The notes beneath the pieces were generated by a model, which did not search any database, was not told the DNA's origin, and was given only the letters and a program-made list of their open reading frames with translations. Positions 28,347 through 37,368 of a stretch of 64,000 nucleotides of DNA are shown piece after piece. The position numbers were made by a program, and so were the translations under genes. Source of the DNA: Myxococcus sp. RHSTA-1-4 (GTDB lineage Bacteria > Myxococcota > Myxococcia > Myxococcales > Myxococcaceae); contig NZ_JAIQDG010000013.1 in NCBI RefSeq assembly GCF_020037125.1, positions 184,044-248,043 on the forward strand, in the 5' to 3' direction. Each line of letters opens with the position of its first letter. Position 1 is the stretch's first letter.

Positions 28347-28835
28347 ATGCAGACCGCGAGACCGTTCCGCATCCTGGGAGTGCAGCAGATCGCCATCGGC
28401 GGGGCCGACAAGGGCCCGCTCCGCAAGCTCTGGGTGGACCTGCTGGGGTTGACGCCCCACGGCACCTACCGCAGCGAGCGTGAGAACGTGGACGAGGACA
28501 TCGTCACCGCCGGCGCGGGCCCCTTCAAGGTGGAGGTGGACCTGATGCAGCCCATCAACCCCGAGGCGAAGCCCCGGGTCCACGAGACGCCGCTCAACCA
28601 CGTGGGCCTGTGGGTGGACGACCTGCCCGGCGCGGTGAAGTGGCTGGAGGCGCAGGGCCTGCGCTTCGCCCCGGGCGGCATCCGCAAGGGCGCGGCGGGC
28701 TTCGACATCTGCTTCGTGCACCCCAAGGGCAACGAGCAGTTCCCGTTCAGCGGCGAGGGCGTGCTGATCGAACTGGTGCAGGCGCCCCCGGAGGTCATCG
28801 CCGCGTTCGACAAGCTGTCGGCTGGCGGGCACTGA
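28347..28835 (+). CDS. VOC family (glyoxalase/bleomycin-resistance-type) protein
   Basis: This encodes 162 residues with the betaalphabetabetabeta repeat of the vicinal oxygen chelate fold. The strands [17 protein letters not shown] and [14 protein letters not shown] begin the two halves, and the metal ligand candidates are the His of NHVGLW and the Glu of VLIELVQ plus the earlier EVDLMQ. The [17 protein letters not shown] symmetry is typical. It could be an epimerase (methylmalonyl-CoA-like), dioxygenase or lyase; sequence alone does not decide. It is divergent from the vWA lipoprotein across 147 bases that contain an AT-rich patch (AATTTTTTC) and may hold promoters. Confidence 0.82.
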   Translation: MQTARPFRILGVQQIAIGGADKGPLRKLWVDLLGLTPHGTYRSERENVDEDIVTAGAGPFKVEVDLMQPINPEAKPRVHETPLNHVGLWVDDLPGAVKWLEAQGLRFAPGGIRKGAAGFDICFVHPKGNEQFPFSGEGVLIELVQAPPEVIAAFDKLSAGGH

Positions 28836-28868
28836 GCCTGCCCCGCGGGGCGAGGGGGCCCGAAGCCG

Positions 28869-29291
28869 TCAGGGCCCCTGGTTGTCGCGCACGGCGGCGG
28901 CGGTCTGGTCCAGCTCGGCGGCCAGGAGGACCAGCACATCGTCCAGTGACACCAGCCCCGCGACACGCCCGTGCGCGTCGACGATGGGCACGCGCCTGAC
29001 GCCCTGCTGCCGCATGGTGAAGAGGGTGCGGTCGAGCGAGTCCTCCACGCGAGCGGTGACGGGCTGGGGTGTCATGACCTCGGCCACGGAGACGGCGGTG
29101 GCGTCCTTTCGCGCGGCCACCACGCGGGTGACGACGTCCCGGTCCGTCAGCATTCCCACCGGACGGAGGTCATCCTCCACCACGACGAGCGCGCCCACGT
29201 GGCGGTTGCGCATCGCCTCGGCGGCCTCGGCGATGCTCTGCGACGGCTGGATGACGGCGACAGTCTTCCGGCAGAACCTTGCGAGGGACAT
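28869..29291 (-). CDS. CBS-domain pair protein
   Basis: This encodes 140 residues from ATG 29291, with a GGAGG ribosome-binding site upstream. Two tandem CBS motifs fill the protein: AEAMRNRHVGALVVVEDD followed by GMLTDRDVVTRVV, and FTMRQQGVRRVPIVD followed by AGLVSLDDVLVLL. Such stand-alone CBS pairs bind adenosine nucleotides and act as energy or redox sensors for a partner protein. No partner gene is adjacent: the neighbours are a VOC protein (convergent) and a membrane acyltransferase upstream on the same strand. Confidence 0.88.
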   Translation of the reverse strand: MSLARFCRKTVAVIQPSQSIAEAAEAMRNRHVGALVVVEDDLRPVGMLTDRDVVTRVVAARKDATAVSVAEVMTPQPVTARVEDSLDRTLFTMRQQGVRRVPIVDAHGRVAGLVSLDDVLVLLAAELDQTAAAVRDNQGP

Positions 29292-29474
29292 GGCTCCTCC
29301 CTGATGGTAGGGCGCTCCCGCAATTCGCCGCCCTCCTGCATGGAGGCAGCGCATTCCGGGGCCGGGACGCAACCGGGACGATGAGGCGGGTGGACCGGCC
29401 GCTGGCCCTCCATCCGCCGGGGGCCGGGCATCCATGAGCGTCAGGGCGGGGGAGCGGCCGGCCGCACGCCCCGT

Positions 29475-30611
29475 TCAGACCCGGGGCCGTGACGCGGGCG
29501 CTTCCGTCTTCCGGCCTCCGCCGCGCGCTCGCTCCACCACGGCCCGGAGCGCGGGCCTCACCACGCGCTCCACGCGGTCGGTGACGATGCAGAGCCCCCA
29601 GGTGAGGCCGATGAGCACGGCGAGCAGCAGCCAGAACTGGAGCCACCCACTGCGGTCACCCCAGAAGCGCTGGAAGGAGAAGACGCCGCCAATCCGGTAG
29701 AACAGCAGCATCTCGTGGAAGAAGTAGGCGGACAGTGACGAGGTGCCGAACACCTCGATGAAGCGCCGCAGCCGTGATGGCGCCGCGCCCACGGGGACCC
29801 GGCCCTCCAGCCACAGCAGCCCGAGCAGCACGGTGCACACCCACGCGAAGCGCACGGCCGAGTTCGAGGGGTTGGCGACGAAGAAGCGGTGCGGCGGATA
29901 CAGGCTGTAGAGGAAGTCCCCCGCCGCCATCCCCGCGAAGCCCAGGACCCCCAACACCCCGAGCGCCCGGATGAGCCCCGCCCGGCCCCACGCGCCGGCC
30001 ACCGTCCCGGAGAAGGCGCCGAGCCACGCGAAGCCCAGCCAGGGCAGCAGCGGGAACGGCGCGAAGGAGGACTTGTTCGTCAGCGTGGCCCAGGGGCCCT
30101 GTACCAGTTCTCCCAGCGGCGCCACGGCGAAGACGGCCAGGGCCAGCACGAAGGACACCGCGCTCAGCGCGCGCGGGCGCGAGGCCAGGGCGGCGGCCAC
30201 CGGCAGCACGATGAGCAGGCACACGCCCACGCACTGGAGGATGTCCATCCGGAGGATCCACACCGGCTCGCGCAGCAGCGGGAACCACGCCCAGTTGACG
30301 AGCGTGGCCACGGCGAGCACCTCGCCGATGCGGCGGAGGTTGCGGCGCACGCGCTCGCGGAGGACTCCGCCGGCCGCGCTGCGCACCATCAGCAGCGCCG
30401 TGGCGAAGCCCGCGGAGAAGATGAACGCGGGGGCCACCAGCCCGTCCACCTTCAGCAGGCGTCCCACCCAGAGGCTCTTGCGCAGCTCCGGCGTGAGCAG
30501 GGCCAGCGCGTGGGTCTGGATCATGAACAGGACCGCGATGCCGCGCAGCCAGTCGATGGCGCGCACGCGGTCCTGGGACACGGGGGTGGAACCGGAGGGC
30601 GATGGGGTCAC
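29475..30611 (-). CDS. Membrane acyltransferase, HGSNAT-like (DUF1624/heparan N-acetyltransferase type)
   Basis: This encodes 378 residues if GTG 30611 is the start; GTG 30581 would give 368. An upstream frame beginning MKKIGPLPF ends in TGA overlapping GTG 30611 (GTGA), which could couple translation, so I prefer 30611. The opening RVRAIDWLRGIAVLFMIQTH is the hallmark first membrane helix, with a conserved His. About ten more membrane helices follow, with FHEMLLFYR near residue 310. These enzymes transfer acetyl or acyl groups across the inner membrane, often to sugars of the envelope. There is no adjacent glycan gene to suggest a substrate. Confidence 0.8.
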   Translation of the reverse strand: MTPSPSGSTPVSQDRVRAIDWLRGIAVLFMIQTHALALLTPELRKSLWVGRLLKVDGLVAPAFIFSAGFATALLMVRSAAGGVLRERVRRNLRRIGEVLAVATLVNWAWFPLLREPVWILRMDILQCVGVCLLIVLPVAAALASRPRALSAVSFVLALAVFAVAPLGELVQGPWATLTNKSSFAPFPLLPWLGFAWLGAFSGTVAGAWGRAGLIRALGVLGVLGFAGMAAGDFLYSLYPPHRFFVANPSNSAVRFAWVCTVLLGLLWLEGRVPVGAAPSRLRRFIEVFGTSSLSAYFFHEMLLFYRIGGVFSFQRFWGDRSGWLQFWLLLAVLIGLTWGLCIVTDRVERVVRPALRAVVERARGGGRKTEAPASRPRV

Positions 30612-30734
30612 GGCGGGAGGGGGTGGAAGGGGAGGGGGCCGATTTTCTTCATGAGCGCACCGAGACTTTTCCGTTCTGGCGCTGTTGGTGTGTCCATACG
30701 CGAGAACGGCGCACCGCGCCCACGAGGAGGTCTC

Positions 30735-32138
30735 GTGCTTCGAAGACTCATTCTGGGGGCCGCACTCTGCCTGTCGGGGGAGGCGCTGGCAAAGCCTCCC
30801 GCGGCGGGTGTGTTCTGCGACACCTACCCTTCGGCGCCCGCCTGCACCGGGCGGCAGCCGGCATGCACCCTGTGTCATACCGCGCCGCCCCAGAGGAATG
30901 TGTTCGGTGCCTCGCTGGAGCCCCACCTGGCGCCCGGCGCGGCGCGCCCGCTCTCCGACGGGGACTTCTCCATGGCCCTGCCCGCGGCGCTCCGGGCCGT
31001 GGAGGCGGCGGACGCGGACGGGGACAGCGCGTCCAACCTGGAGGAAATCCAGCGGGGAACCCTGCCGGCCGACCCCGCCAGCGTGCCGGTGGAGCCGGGC
31101 CTCTGCGGGACGGGAGAGAACTCCCAATACGACGTGTGCCGCTATGACCCGCGATTCGCTTACCGGCGCGTGCTGCTCGACTTCTGCGGGATGTCGCCCA
31201 CCTACGCGCAGGTGAAGGCCTTCGCCGCGCTGAGCGAGGAGGGCCAGCGCGCGCTGCTCGACTCCGAGCTGGACCGCTGCACCACCACCGAGTTCTGGCG
31301 CGGCAAGAACGGGCAGCTCTGGAAGCTGGCGCACCCGAAGATCCGCCCGGTGGGCTCGCTCAAGGCGGGAGAGGACGCCGGGCCCATTCCCCTGGCCGAC
31401 TACTACGACGACTACGCGCTCTACGCGTACGCACAGCTCGACGGCCACGACGCGCGCGAGGTGATGACCGCGAAGTACTTCGTGCGCCGGCAGACGCAGC
31501 CGACGCGCTATTCGCCGGTGACGTCGCTCCCGTCGCAGTTCGTCGAGGAGTCGCGCCGGGCGGGCAATCTCACCTCCTCGTGGAGCCTCATCTCCTTCGT
31601 CATGTTCACCGCGCTGCCGCGCAACGCCGCCGCGCAGAGCTACCGCGCGTACCTGGGGTTGGACATCGCGAAGCAGGAGGGACTCCACAGCGTGCCCGGT
31701 GAGCCCCGGGACTACGACGCCAAGGGTGTGCAGGCGCCGGCCTGCGCGGCCTGCCACGCGACGCTGGATCCGCTGAGCTATCCCTTCCGGAACTACAACG
31801 GCATCGCGGGCGCCGCTTCGGCGCGCTACGTGCCCGACCGGCTGGAGCTGTTCTTCAGTGACGTGGCTCCGACCATCACCCAGACGCCCGAGGCCGGGTA
31901 CCTCTTCGGCCAGCCGGTGCGCGACCTGATGGAGTGGGCCCGGGTGGGCGCCGACAGCGACGCCTTCGCCATCTCCGCCGTCACCGACTACTGGAAGCTG
32001 CTGGTGGGGCACGCGCCGACGGCCGAGGAGAACGACGAGTTCGTCGCCACCTGGCGGCGCTTCAAGGACACGCACGGCTACAGCGTGCAACGCATGCTTC
32101 ACGACCTGATTCGCACGGAGGCCTACGGTGCGCCCTGA
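30735..32138 (+). CDS. Secreted c-type cytochrome with DUF1588-like motif
   Basis: GTG 30735 has AGGAGG 4 bases upstream and yields 467 residues. A signal peptide (about 1-18, ALA) precedes the first haem motif CTLCH (about residue 44). A second haem motif, CAACH, lies near residue 337, followed by LDPLSYPFRNYNG; this resembles the CHxxLDPLGxxFENFD signature of DUF1588/DUF1592-type proteins found in planctomycetes and myxobacteria. Two c-type haems are therefore predicted, in the periplasm or on the surface. The gene overlaps the next by 11 bases and starts a three-gene operon with a lipoprotein and a DUF1501 protein. Confidence 0.78.
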   Translation: MLRRLILGAALCLSGEALAKPPAAGVFCDTYPSAPACTGRQPACTLCHTAPPQRNVFGASLEPHLAPGAARPLSDGDFSMALPAALRAVEAADADGDSASNLEEIQRGTLPADPASVPVEPGLCGTGENSQYDVCRYDPRFAYRRVLLDFCGMSPTYAQVKAFAALSEEGQRALLDSELDRCTTTEFWRGKNGQLWKLAHPKIRPVGSLKAGEDAGPIPLADYYDDYALYAYAQLDGHDAREVMTAKYFVRRQTQPTRYSPVTSLPSQFVEESRRAGNLTSSWSLISFVMFTALPRNAAAQSYRAYLGLDIAKQEGLHSVPGEPRDYDAKGVQAPACAACHATLDPLSYPFRNYNGIAGAASARYVPDRLELFFSDVAPTITQTPEAGYLFGQPVRDLMEWARVGADSDAFAISAVTDYWKLLVGHAPTAEENDEFVATWRRFKDTHGYSVQRMLHDLIRTEAYGAP

Positions 32139-32808
32139 ATCCCTTCGCCTGGGGCTGCTCGCCTCCGCGTGGCTCCTCACCGCCTGCACGCAGCAGCCCG
32201 ACGCCCGGGTGGTGGATGCCGGAACGCCACCCGTCGACGGGCAGGCCGACGCCGGAACCCCCGCGCCCCTGGCGCGCTCCTCGCGCAACAGCCTGCGCTT
32301 CAAGGGGCCCGAGCGCCTGACGCTCGACTTCGCGGCGGCGCTCTCGCTGCCCCCGGACCAGGTCTGCAACGAGCTGGGGCAGTACCCCTGCACCACCTTC
32401 GTCCACAACGTCACGCTGGGCGGCGTGGACCCTTATGGCAATGGCCTCTACGAGCCGCTGCCGGCCACCGGAGTGACGACGCCCATCGCCGTGGACCGCG
32501 TGGCGCTGGCGGCCTGCGCGCGGCGCGTGGGCCTGGATGCCGCCGCCCCGTCGTCCGCCGTCATCTTCCGGGGCATCACCCTGGACGGGCAGGGACGGCT
32601 GGCCAGCCGCGACGGCCAGCCGGTGAGGGACGCCATCACCGCGCTCTACCAGCGCGGGCTCCTGAGGGACGCCACGGAGACGGAGGTGGGCGCGTGGGTG
32701 CGGCTCTCCGTGGACGTGGAGGCCGCTGGCAGTCCCAGCCCGGGCCGCGACTGGATGACCGCGGTCTGCTTCGGAATCCTCTCCTCCGCCGAGTCCGTCT
32801 TCTTCTGA
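32128..32808 (+). CDS. Lipoprotein, unknown function (cytochrome/DUF1501 operon)
   Basis: This encodes 226 residues from GTG 32128, overlapping the upstream cytochrome gene by 11 bases. The signal ends in a lipobox LTAC (Cys20). A short Gly/Ala/Asp/Pro-rich stretch (about 25-47) leads to a folded domain with four Cys (VCNELGQYPC, then LAACARRV and AVCFGILS), so disulphides are possible. No haem motif is present. I do not recognise the family. Operon position suggests it works with the cytochrome and the DUF1501 protein in an envelope redox process. Confidence 0.65.
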   Translation: MRPESLRLGLLASAWLLTACTQQPDARVVDAGTPPVDGQADAGTPAPLARSSRNSLRFKGPERLTLDFAAALSLPPDQVCNELGQYPCTTFVHNVTLGGVDPYGNGLYEPLPATGVTTPIAVDRVALAACARRVGLDAAAPSSAVIFRGITLDGQGRLASRDGQPVRDAITALYQRGLLRDATETEVGAWVRLSVDVEAAGSPSPGRDWMTAVCFGILSSAESVFF

Positions 32809-32819
32809 GGGAACACACC

Positions 32820-34370
32820 ATGTCGCTCCGCAAGGATGGCCGGCTCTCGCGCCGGGAACTCATGAAGGCGCTGTCGATGTGCGCGGCGGGCTCGACGGTG
32901 CTGGGGCCCCTGCTGTCGGGCTGCCGGGACGCGCTCGACACCCCGGAGGCGCTCGAGCAGCGCGGCGGTGTGCGCCAGCTCCAGGGGGACGGCAAGCCCC
33001 GCTTCCTCATCGTGGTGGGGGCCGCCGGGGGCGCGTCCATCATCGACAGCCTGCTGGCGGTGCGCGCCTCGGAGGCGGGCGCGCAGGCGTCCCGGCTCAA
33101 CACCTTCCCGGACGCGCAGGTGCAGGGCGTGGATGGCTCTCCGTTCCGCGCGGTGCGGGTGAGCAGCCCGAAGCTCGGCAGCATCAACATCCCGGTGAAC
33201 ACGGACCAGCTCCCCTTCGTGCGCAAGCACAGGGACTCGATGCTGGTGGCCACGTCGGTGGGCACCTCCGTGAACCACGTCATCGCCCAGAAGCGGAGCC
33301 TCACCGGCAACGCGGCCTGGCGCGGCCGTACGCTGCAGGAATGCGTGGCCTTGCAGTACGGCTCGGGCTTCCCCATCCCCAACGTGAACATGGGCGTGGG
33401 CGGCTACGCCGAGCGCGGCACGGACGCCTCGCTGCCCACGTACTGCTACGGCGAGGTGGTCACCAACCCGTCGCTCTGGCCGCTGGGGCTCGACGGGAGC
33501 AAGGGCCTGAAGGACGTGCCCTCGCGGGACGTCCTCGCGCTGGCCCGCCGGACGCGCGACGGGCTCGATGCACAATCGGTCTTCGGGCAGACCTTCGAGA
33601 ACGCGGCGGCGCTCCGGCGGTGGAACGAGCAGCGCGGCGTGGGGCAGCCGGCGCTGGAGCTGAGGGAGCTCATCAGCCGGCTCAACATCCTGCCGAACCT
33701 GCCGCCGAGGATTCCCCTGACGGAGTACGGCCTGTCCAGCTCTCCCGACGCGGCTCGGCTGCGCTCGGTCTTCCCGGACTACTTCACGGACCCGGTGCAG
33801 GGGCAGGCTGCGCTGGCGTTCCTGCTGCTCAAGTACCGGGTGTCGGTGACGGTGACGCTGGGGCCCTCGTTCAACGTGGCCGTGGGCGGAGAGAACGGCA
33901 TCGCCAACCCGCCGCTGGCCTTCGACTTCAGCCACAACGACCACCGCACGGGACAGGCCTTCATGTGGGCCCGCGTCATGGGCGTGGTGGACAAGCTCAT
34001 CGACCTGCTCGCGGCGGAGCCCTTCGACGAGGCGGCGGGGGAGAGCCTGTGGGACCGCACGTTGATCTACGTGGCGACCGACTTCGGGCGCACGCGCTCC
34101 CGGGCCCCGGATGCCTCGGAGTTCGGTACCGGGCACGACCTCAACAACGGCTTCCTGATGCTGTCGCCGATGCTCCGGGGCAACACCGTGCTGGGCGGAA
34201 TCGACCCGCTCACCACGCTGACCTACGGCTTCGACCCACGCACCGGGACGCCGGAGCCGGGCAAGGTGTCCTCGAACGAGCCGGACATCTTCGCGGGCAT
34301 CCTCACCGCCCTGGGGGTGGACACGTCGGGAAGCGGGCTTCCCGACGCGAGCGCCTTCGTGCGGACCTGA
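32820..34370 (+). CDS. DUF1501 family protein (sulfatase-like fold, Tat-type signal)
   Basis: This encodes 516 residues from ATG 32820, 11 bases after the preceding stop. The N-terminus has a twin-arginine-like SRRELMKAL and a lipobox-like LLSGC. The body matches DUF1501: LIVVGAAGGASIIDSL near residue 60, the NVNMGVGGYA segment, FSHNDHRTGQAFMWAR near 375, and an acidic VATDFGRTRSR near 420. DUF1501 proteins are predicted members of the alkaline-phosphatase/sulfatase superfamily, and their genes often sit beside DUF1588/DUF1592-type cytochrome genes. Function is not established. The operon is probably one exported redox or degradative complex. Confidence 0.8.
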   Translation: MSLRKDGRLSRRELMKALSMCAAGSTVLGPLLSGCRDALDTPEALEQRGGVRQLQGDGKPRFLIVVGAAGGASIIDSLLAVRASEAGAQASRLNTFPDAQVQGVDGSPFRAVRVSSPKLGSINIPVNTDQLPFVRKHRDSMLVATSVGTSVNHVIAQKRSLTGNAAWRGRTLQECVALQYGSGFPIPNVNMGVGGYAERGTDASLPTYCYGEVVTNPSLWPLGLDGSKGLKDVPSRDVLALARRTRDGLDAQSVFGQTFENAAALRRWNEQRGVGQPALELRELISRLNILPNLPPRIPLTEYGLSSSPDAARLRSVFPDYFTDPVQGQAALAFLLLKYRVSVTVTLGPSFNVAVGGENGIANPPLAFDFSHNDHRTGQAFMWARVMGVVDKLIDLLAAEPFDEAAGESLWDRTLIYVATDFGRTRSRAPDASEFGTGHDLNNGFLMLSPMLRGNTVLGGIDPLTTLTYGFDPRTGTPEPGKVSSNEPDIFAGILTALGVDTSGSGLPDASAFVRT

Positions 34371-34393
34371 GCGGAGGAGGGGGCCGCCGCCCC

Positions 34394-35455
34394 CTACCGC
34401 GCGGCGGCGGCGTTGAGCGACGCGAGGTCGATGACGAAGCGGTAGCGCACGTCGTTCTTGAGCATGCGCTCGTAGGCCTCGTTGATCTTCTGGATGGGGA
34501 TGACCTCGACGTCCGAGACGATGTTGTGCCGGGCGCAGTAGTCGAGCATCTCCTGCGTCTCGGCGATGCCGCCGATGTTGGAGCCGGCCAGCCGCTTGTT
34601 CCCGCCGATGAGGGCGAAGGCGGCGACGGGGGTGGGCTCGGGCGGGGCGCCGACGAGCACCATCGCCCCCTGGGGCCGTAGCAGGCCCAGGTACTGGTTG
34701 TAGTCGTGCTGCGCGGAGACGGTGTCGATGATGAGGTCGAAGCGGCCCGCCAGCTTCTTGAAGGTGCCCTCTTCGCGGGTGACCTCGAAGGCGTGGGCGC
34801 CCAGGCGGCGTGCATCGGCCTCCTTCGAGCGCGACGTGCTGAGCACCGTCACCTCGGCGCCCATGGAGACGGCGAACTTCACCGCCATGTGGCCGAGCCC
34901 GCCCAGGCCGACCACGGCCACGCGGTCTCCCTTCTTGCAGTTCCACTGGCGGAGCGGCGAGTACGTGGTGATGCCGGCGCACAGGAGCGGCGCCGCGGCG
35001 GCGGGGTCGAGGCCCTCCGGGACCTTCAGCGCGAAGTGCTCGGCGACCACGAGCTGGGACGCGTAGCCGCCGCGGGTCGGCGTCTTCCGGTCCATGTAGG
35101 TGCCGTTGTAGGTGAAGGCGACGCCCTTCAGGCAGAACTGCTCCAGGTCCTGGCGGCACGGCTGGCAGTCCCGGCAGGAGTCCACCATGCAGCCGACGCC
35201 CGCCATGTCGCCCACCTTGAGCTTCGTGACGTGCTGGCCCACCTGACTGACGCGCCCGATGATTTCGTGGCCGGGAACCATGGGGAAGATGGCACCGCCC
35301 CACTCATCGCGGGCCTGGTGGATGTCGGAGTGGCAGACGCCGCAGTAGAGGATGTCGATGAGCACGTCATGGGGACCGGGCTCGCGCTGCTCGAATGTGA
35401 ATGGCGCCAGCGGCTGTCCGGCGGAGGCGGCGGCATAGGCGTGGGTCTTGAGCAT
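34394..35455 (-). CDS. Zinc-dependent NAD(P) alcohol dehydrogenase (YahK/cinnamyl type)
   Basis: This encodes 353 residues from ATG 35455, with an AAGGAGAG ribosome-binding site. Catalytic zinc ligands are CGVCHSD (first Cys) and GHE; structural zinc cysteines are at CMVDSCRDCQPC and a later FC. The cofactor motif is GLGGLGHMAVKFA (about residue 175-187). This pattern fits the NADP-preferring cinnamyl/aldehyde reductase group (YahK, AdhC). It would reduce a range of aldehydes to alcohols in the cytoplasm. A perfect 8-bp inverted repeat (35467-35494) lies immediately upstream of the ribosome-binding site, and a LysR-type regulator is divergently encoded, so regulation by that protein is likely. 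Confidence 0.88.
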   Translation of the reverse strand: MLKTHAYAAASAGQPLAPFTFEQREPGPHDVLIDILYCGVCHSDIHQARDEWGGAIFPMVPGHEIIGRVSQVGQHVTKLKVGDMAGVGCMVDSCRDCQPCRQDLEQFCLKGVAFTYNGTYMDRKTPTRGGYASQLVVAEHFALKVPEGLDPAAAAPLLCAGITTYSPLRQWNCKKGDRVAVVGLGGLGHMAVKFAVSMGAEVTVLSTSRSKEADARRLGAHAFEVTREEGTFKKLAGRFDLIIDTVSAQHDYNQYLGLLRPQGAMVLVGAPPEPTPVAAFALIGGNKRLAGSNIGGIAETQEMLDYCARHNIVSDVEVIPIQKINEAYERMLKNDVRYRFVIDLASLNAAAAR

Positions 35456-35466
35456 GGGCTCTCCTT

Positions 35467-35494
35467 CAGGGGACCGGGTTGGAAACGTCCCCTG
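35467..35494. promoter_or_regulatory. Inverted repeat CAGGGGAC-N12-GTCCCCTG, probable LysR site
   Basis: A perfect 8-bp inverted repeat with a 12-base spacer sits between the divergent alcohol dehydrogenase (start 35455) and LysR gene (start 35562). Its place and symmetry fit a binding site for the adjacent LysR protein, though the arms do not follow T-N11-A exactly. Confidence 0.5.
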
Positions 35495-35561
35495 ATATGC
35501 AGCCCACGCACGGCCATCGAAACTGGCAGGATCCGCATGGGCCGTTTAGGAATCCTTCAAG

Positions 35562-36518
35562 ATGGCCTTTACCCCGCTCAATTCCTTGAACGCCTTCCTG
35601 GCGGTCGCGCGCCGGCGCAGCTTCTCCTCGGCCGCCGTGGAACTGGGTGTCTCACCCTCCGCGCTGAGCCAGTCGGTCCGGCAGCTCGAGGAGCGCCTGG
35701 GCGTCGGGCTGCTCACCCGGACGTCGCGAAGCGTGGCCCTGACGGATGCCGGGCGGCGCCTGCTGGAGAATGCCGGGCCGGGGGTGGACCAGGCGCTCGA
35801 GGCGCTGAAGAACGCCTCGGCCCAGCCGGGGGAGGTGACGGGCAAGGTCCGGCTGTCGGTGCCGTCCATCGCGGTGCCGTTCATCATCGCGCCCCTGCTT
35901 CCGAAGCTGCTCGCGCGGCACCCGAAGGTGGAGGTGGAGGTCCAGGTGGAGAACCGCCTCGTGGACATCGTCACGGAGGGGTTCGACGCGGGCATCCGCA
36001 TGACGGAGTCCATCGAACGCGACATGGTGCAGGTGCGGCTGTTCGACGCGTGCCGGTTCGTCGTGGCGGGCGCTCCCGCGTACCTCGAACGGAAGGGGAC
36101 TCCGGAGAAGCCGAAGGACCTGCTGGCGCACGACTGCATCTGCATCCGCTCCACGACGACCGGAGGGCTCTATCAGTGGGAGCTGGAGCGCGGGCAGCAG
36201 AGCTGGCGCATCCCGGTGAGGGGGCCCGTCGTCACCAACGACGAGGTCCTGATGCGGGAGCTGGCCGAGGCGGGAGTGGGGCTCGCATACCTCTTCGAGC
36301 CGACGCTGTCGGCGCCGTTGAAGCGAGGCTCCCTGCGCGTGGTCCTCGAGGCCTACGCGGCCGTGGTGCAGGGACTCTTCCTCTACTTCCCCAGCCGCGC
36401 GCAGGTCTCCCCCGCGCTGCGGGCGTTCGTGGACCTGGCGCGGGAGGAGGCCGCGGACCGGAAGGGGATCGCGGCCCAGGCGAGGGCTACTCGAACTTCA
36501 GGGTCGAGCCGCCGCTGA
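35562..36518 (+). CDS. LysR-type transcriptional regulator
   Basis: This encodes 318 residues with AGGA 8 bases upstream. The N-terminal winged helix is clear: LNAFLAVARRRSFSSAAVEL, then SALSQSVRQLEERLG and LLTRTSR. A LysR substrate-binding domain fills about residues 90-295, with segments such as VEVQVENRLVDIVTEGFDAG typical of the CrgA/PA2206-like group. It is divergent from the zinc alcohol dehydrogenase and most likely controls it. The last 32 bases overlap the convergent lipoprotein gene (36487-37224), so the two 3' ends share sequence. Confidence 0.88.
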   Translation: MAFTPLNSLNAFLAVARRRSFSSAAVELGVSPSALSQSVRQLEERLGVGLLTRTSRSVALTDAGRRLLENAGPGVDQALEALKNASAQPGEVTGKVRLSVPSIAVPFIIAPLLPKLLARHPKVEVEVQVENRLVDIVTEGFDAGIRMTESIERDMVQVRLFDACRFVVAGAPAYLERKGTPEKPKDLLAHDCICIRSTTTGGLYQWELERGQQSWRIPVRGPVVTNDEVLMRELAEAGVGLAYLFEPTLSAPLKRGSLRVVLEAYAAVVQGLFLYFPSRAQVSPALRAFVDLAREEAADRKGIAAQARATRTSGSSRR

Positions 36519-37224
36519 GCTCCTCGGAGCGCACGGTGGGCCGGCCGATGATGGTGACCGTGCTGCCGCCCGAGGCCGTCACCGTCAGGGTGTCCGAAAC
36601 CTGAAGCACGTTCGTGCTGCCACCGCTGGAGTTCATCGAGGCCTCCTCGGAGGAGAGTCCGCGTGCCAGGAGCCTGCTCCCACCGGAGAGCGTGCTCGTC
36701 ACCCGGTAGGCATATCCCTCCAGGGCCGCCTCGGAGCCTCCGCTCAGCTCCAGGCGGAGAGACTCCGCGTCGAGCTCTCGCCCGCGCACCCGGGAACCTC
36801 CACTGGCTTCGAGCGAGAAGGAGGGCGAGGAGAGGGTGCCGCTCAGGTCCAGCGTGCTGCCTCCCGAGACCTGGAGCGACTTCAAATCCGGCACCGTCAC
36901 CTCGGCGCGCAGGGGGTTGTCCGAGGTCCATCCGGCCACCTCCTGCCGAGGGAAGTGGATCCGAAGGGTGTCATCCCCGGCCACCTCCGTTCGCAGCCGC
37001 TCCACGAGGTTGTCATCGCCGGTGAGGCGCACCTTCCTCGCCTGGGTCGGGTCCACCACGATGGTGGCCTCGATACCATCTTCAATCTCGACCGCCACGA
37101 AGTCGGAGGTCTCCCGCTCCTCCGCGATGACGTTGCCGCTTCCGGTCAGGTGCGGACCGCATCCGGTGAGGAGCGTCACGAGGAGGGATAAGCCCGCCCA
37201 GTGCCCGCGGTGCGTTGCGTCCAT
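36487..37224 (-). CDS. GIN-domain (DUF2807) lipoprotein
   Basis: I start at ATG 37224, giving 245 residues with a signal peptide and lipobox LTGC; an in-frame ATG at 37281 would add a non-signal extension. The body is a right-handed beta-helix-like repeat with recurring SGGS turns (VSGGST, EASGGSR, LSGGSE, ASGGST). GSGNVIAEER and VAVEIEDGIEATI lie at the front, matching the putative auto-transporter head GIN domain. The lipid anchor puts it in the envelope. Function is unknown. The 3' end overlaps the LysR gene by 32 bases. Confidence 0.8.
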   Translation of the reverse strand: MDATHRGHWAGLSLLVTLLTGCGPHLTGSGNVIAEERETSDFVAVEIEDGIEATIVVDPTQARKVRLTGDDNLVERLRTEVAGDDTLRIHFPRQEVAGWTSDNPLRAEVTVPDLKSLQVSGGSTLDLSGTLSSPSFSLEASGGSRVRGRELDAESLRLELSGGSEAALEGYAYRVTSTLSGGSRLLARGLSSEEASMNSSGGSTNVLQVSDTLTVTASGGSTVTIIGRPTVRSEELSGGSTLKFE

Positions 37225-37368
37225 GTTCTCGACTCCCAGGTTCAGGGCCAACAGTTCCGGCGTCGGGACGTGGAACACCACGGCCGCCCGGAACTGTCAC
37301 CCCGGCTCCGTCAGGAGCTGTGGCGGGTTGTTCATTCGGGAGCCCCGGGGGGAGGTAAGGTGTGCTTC

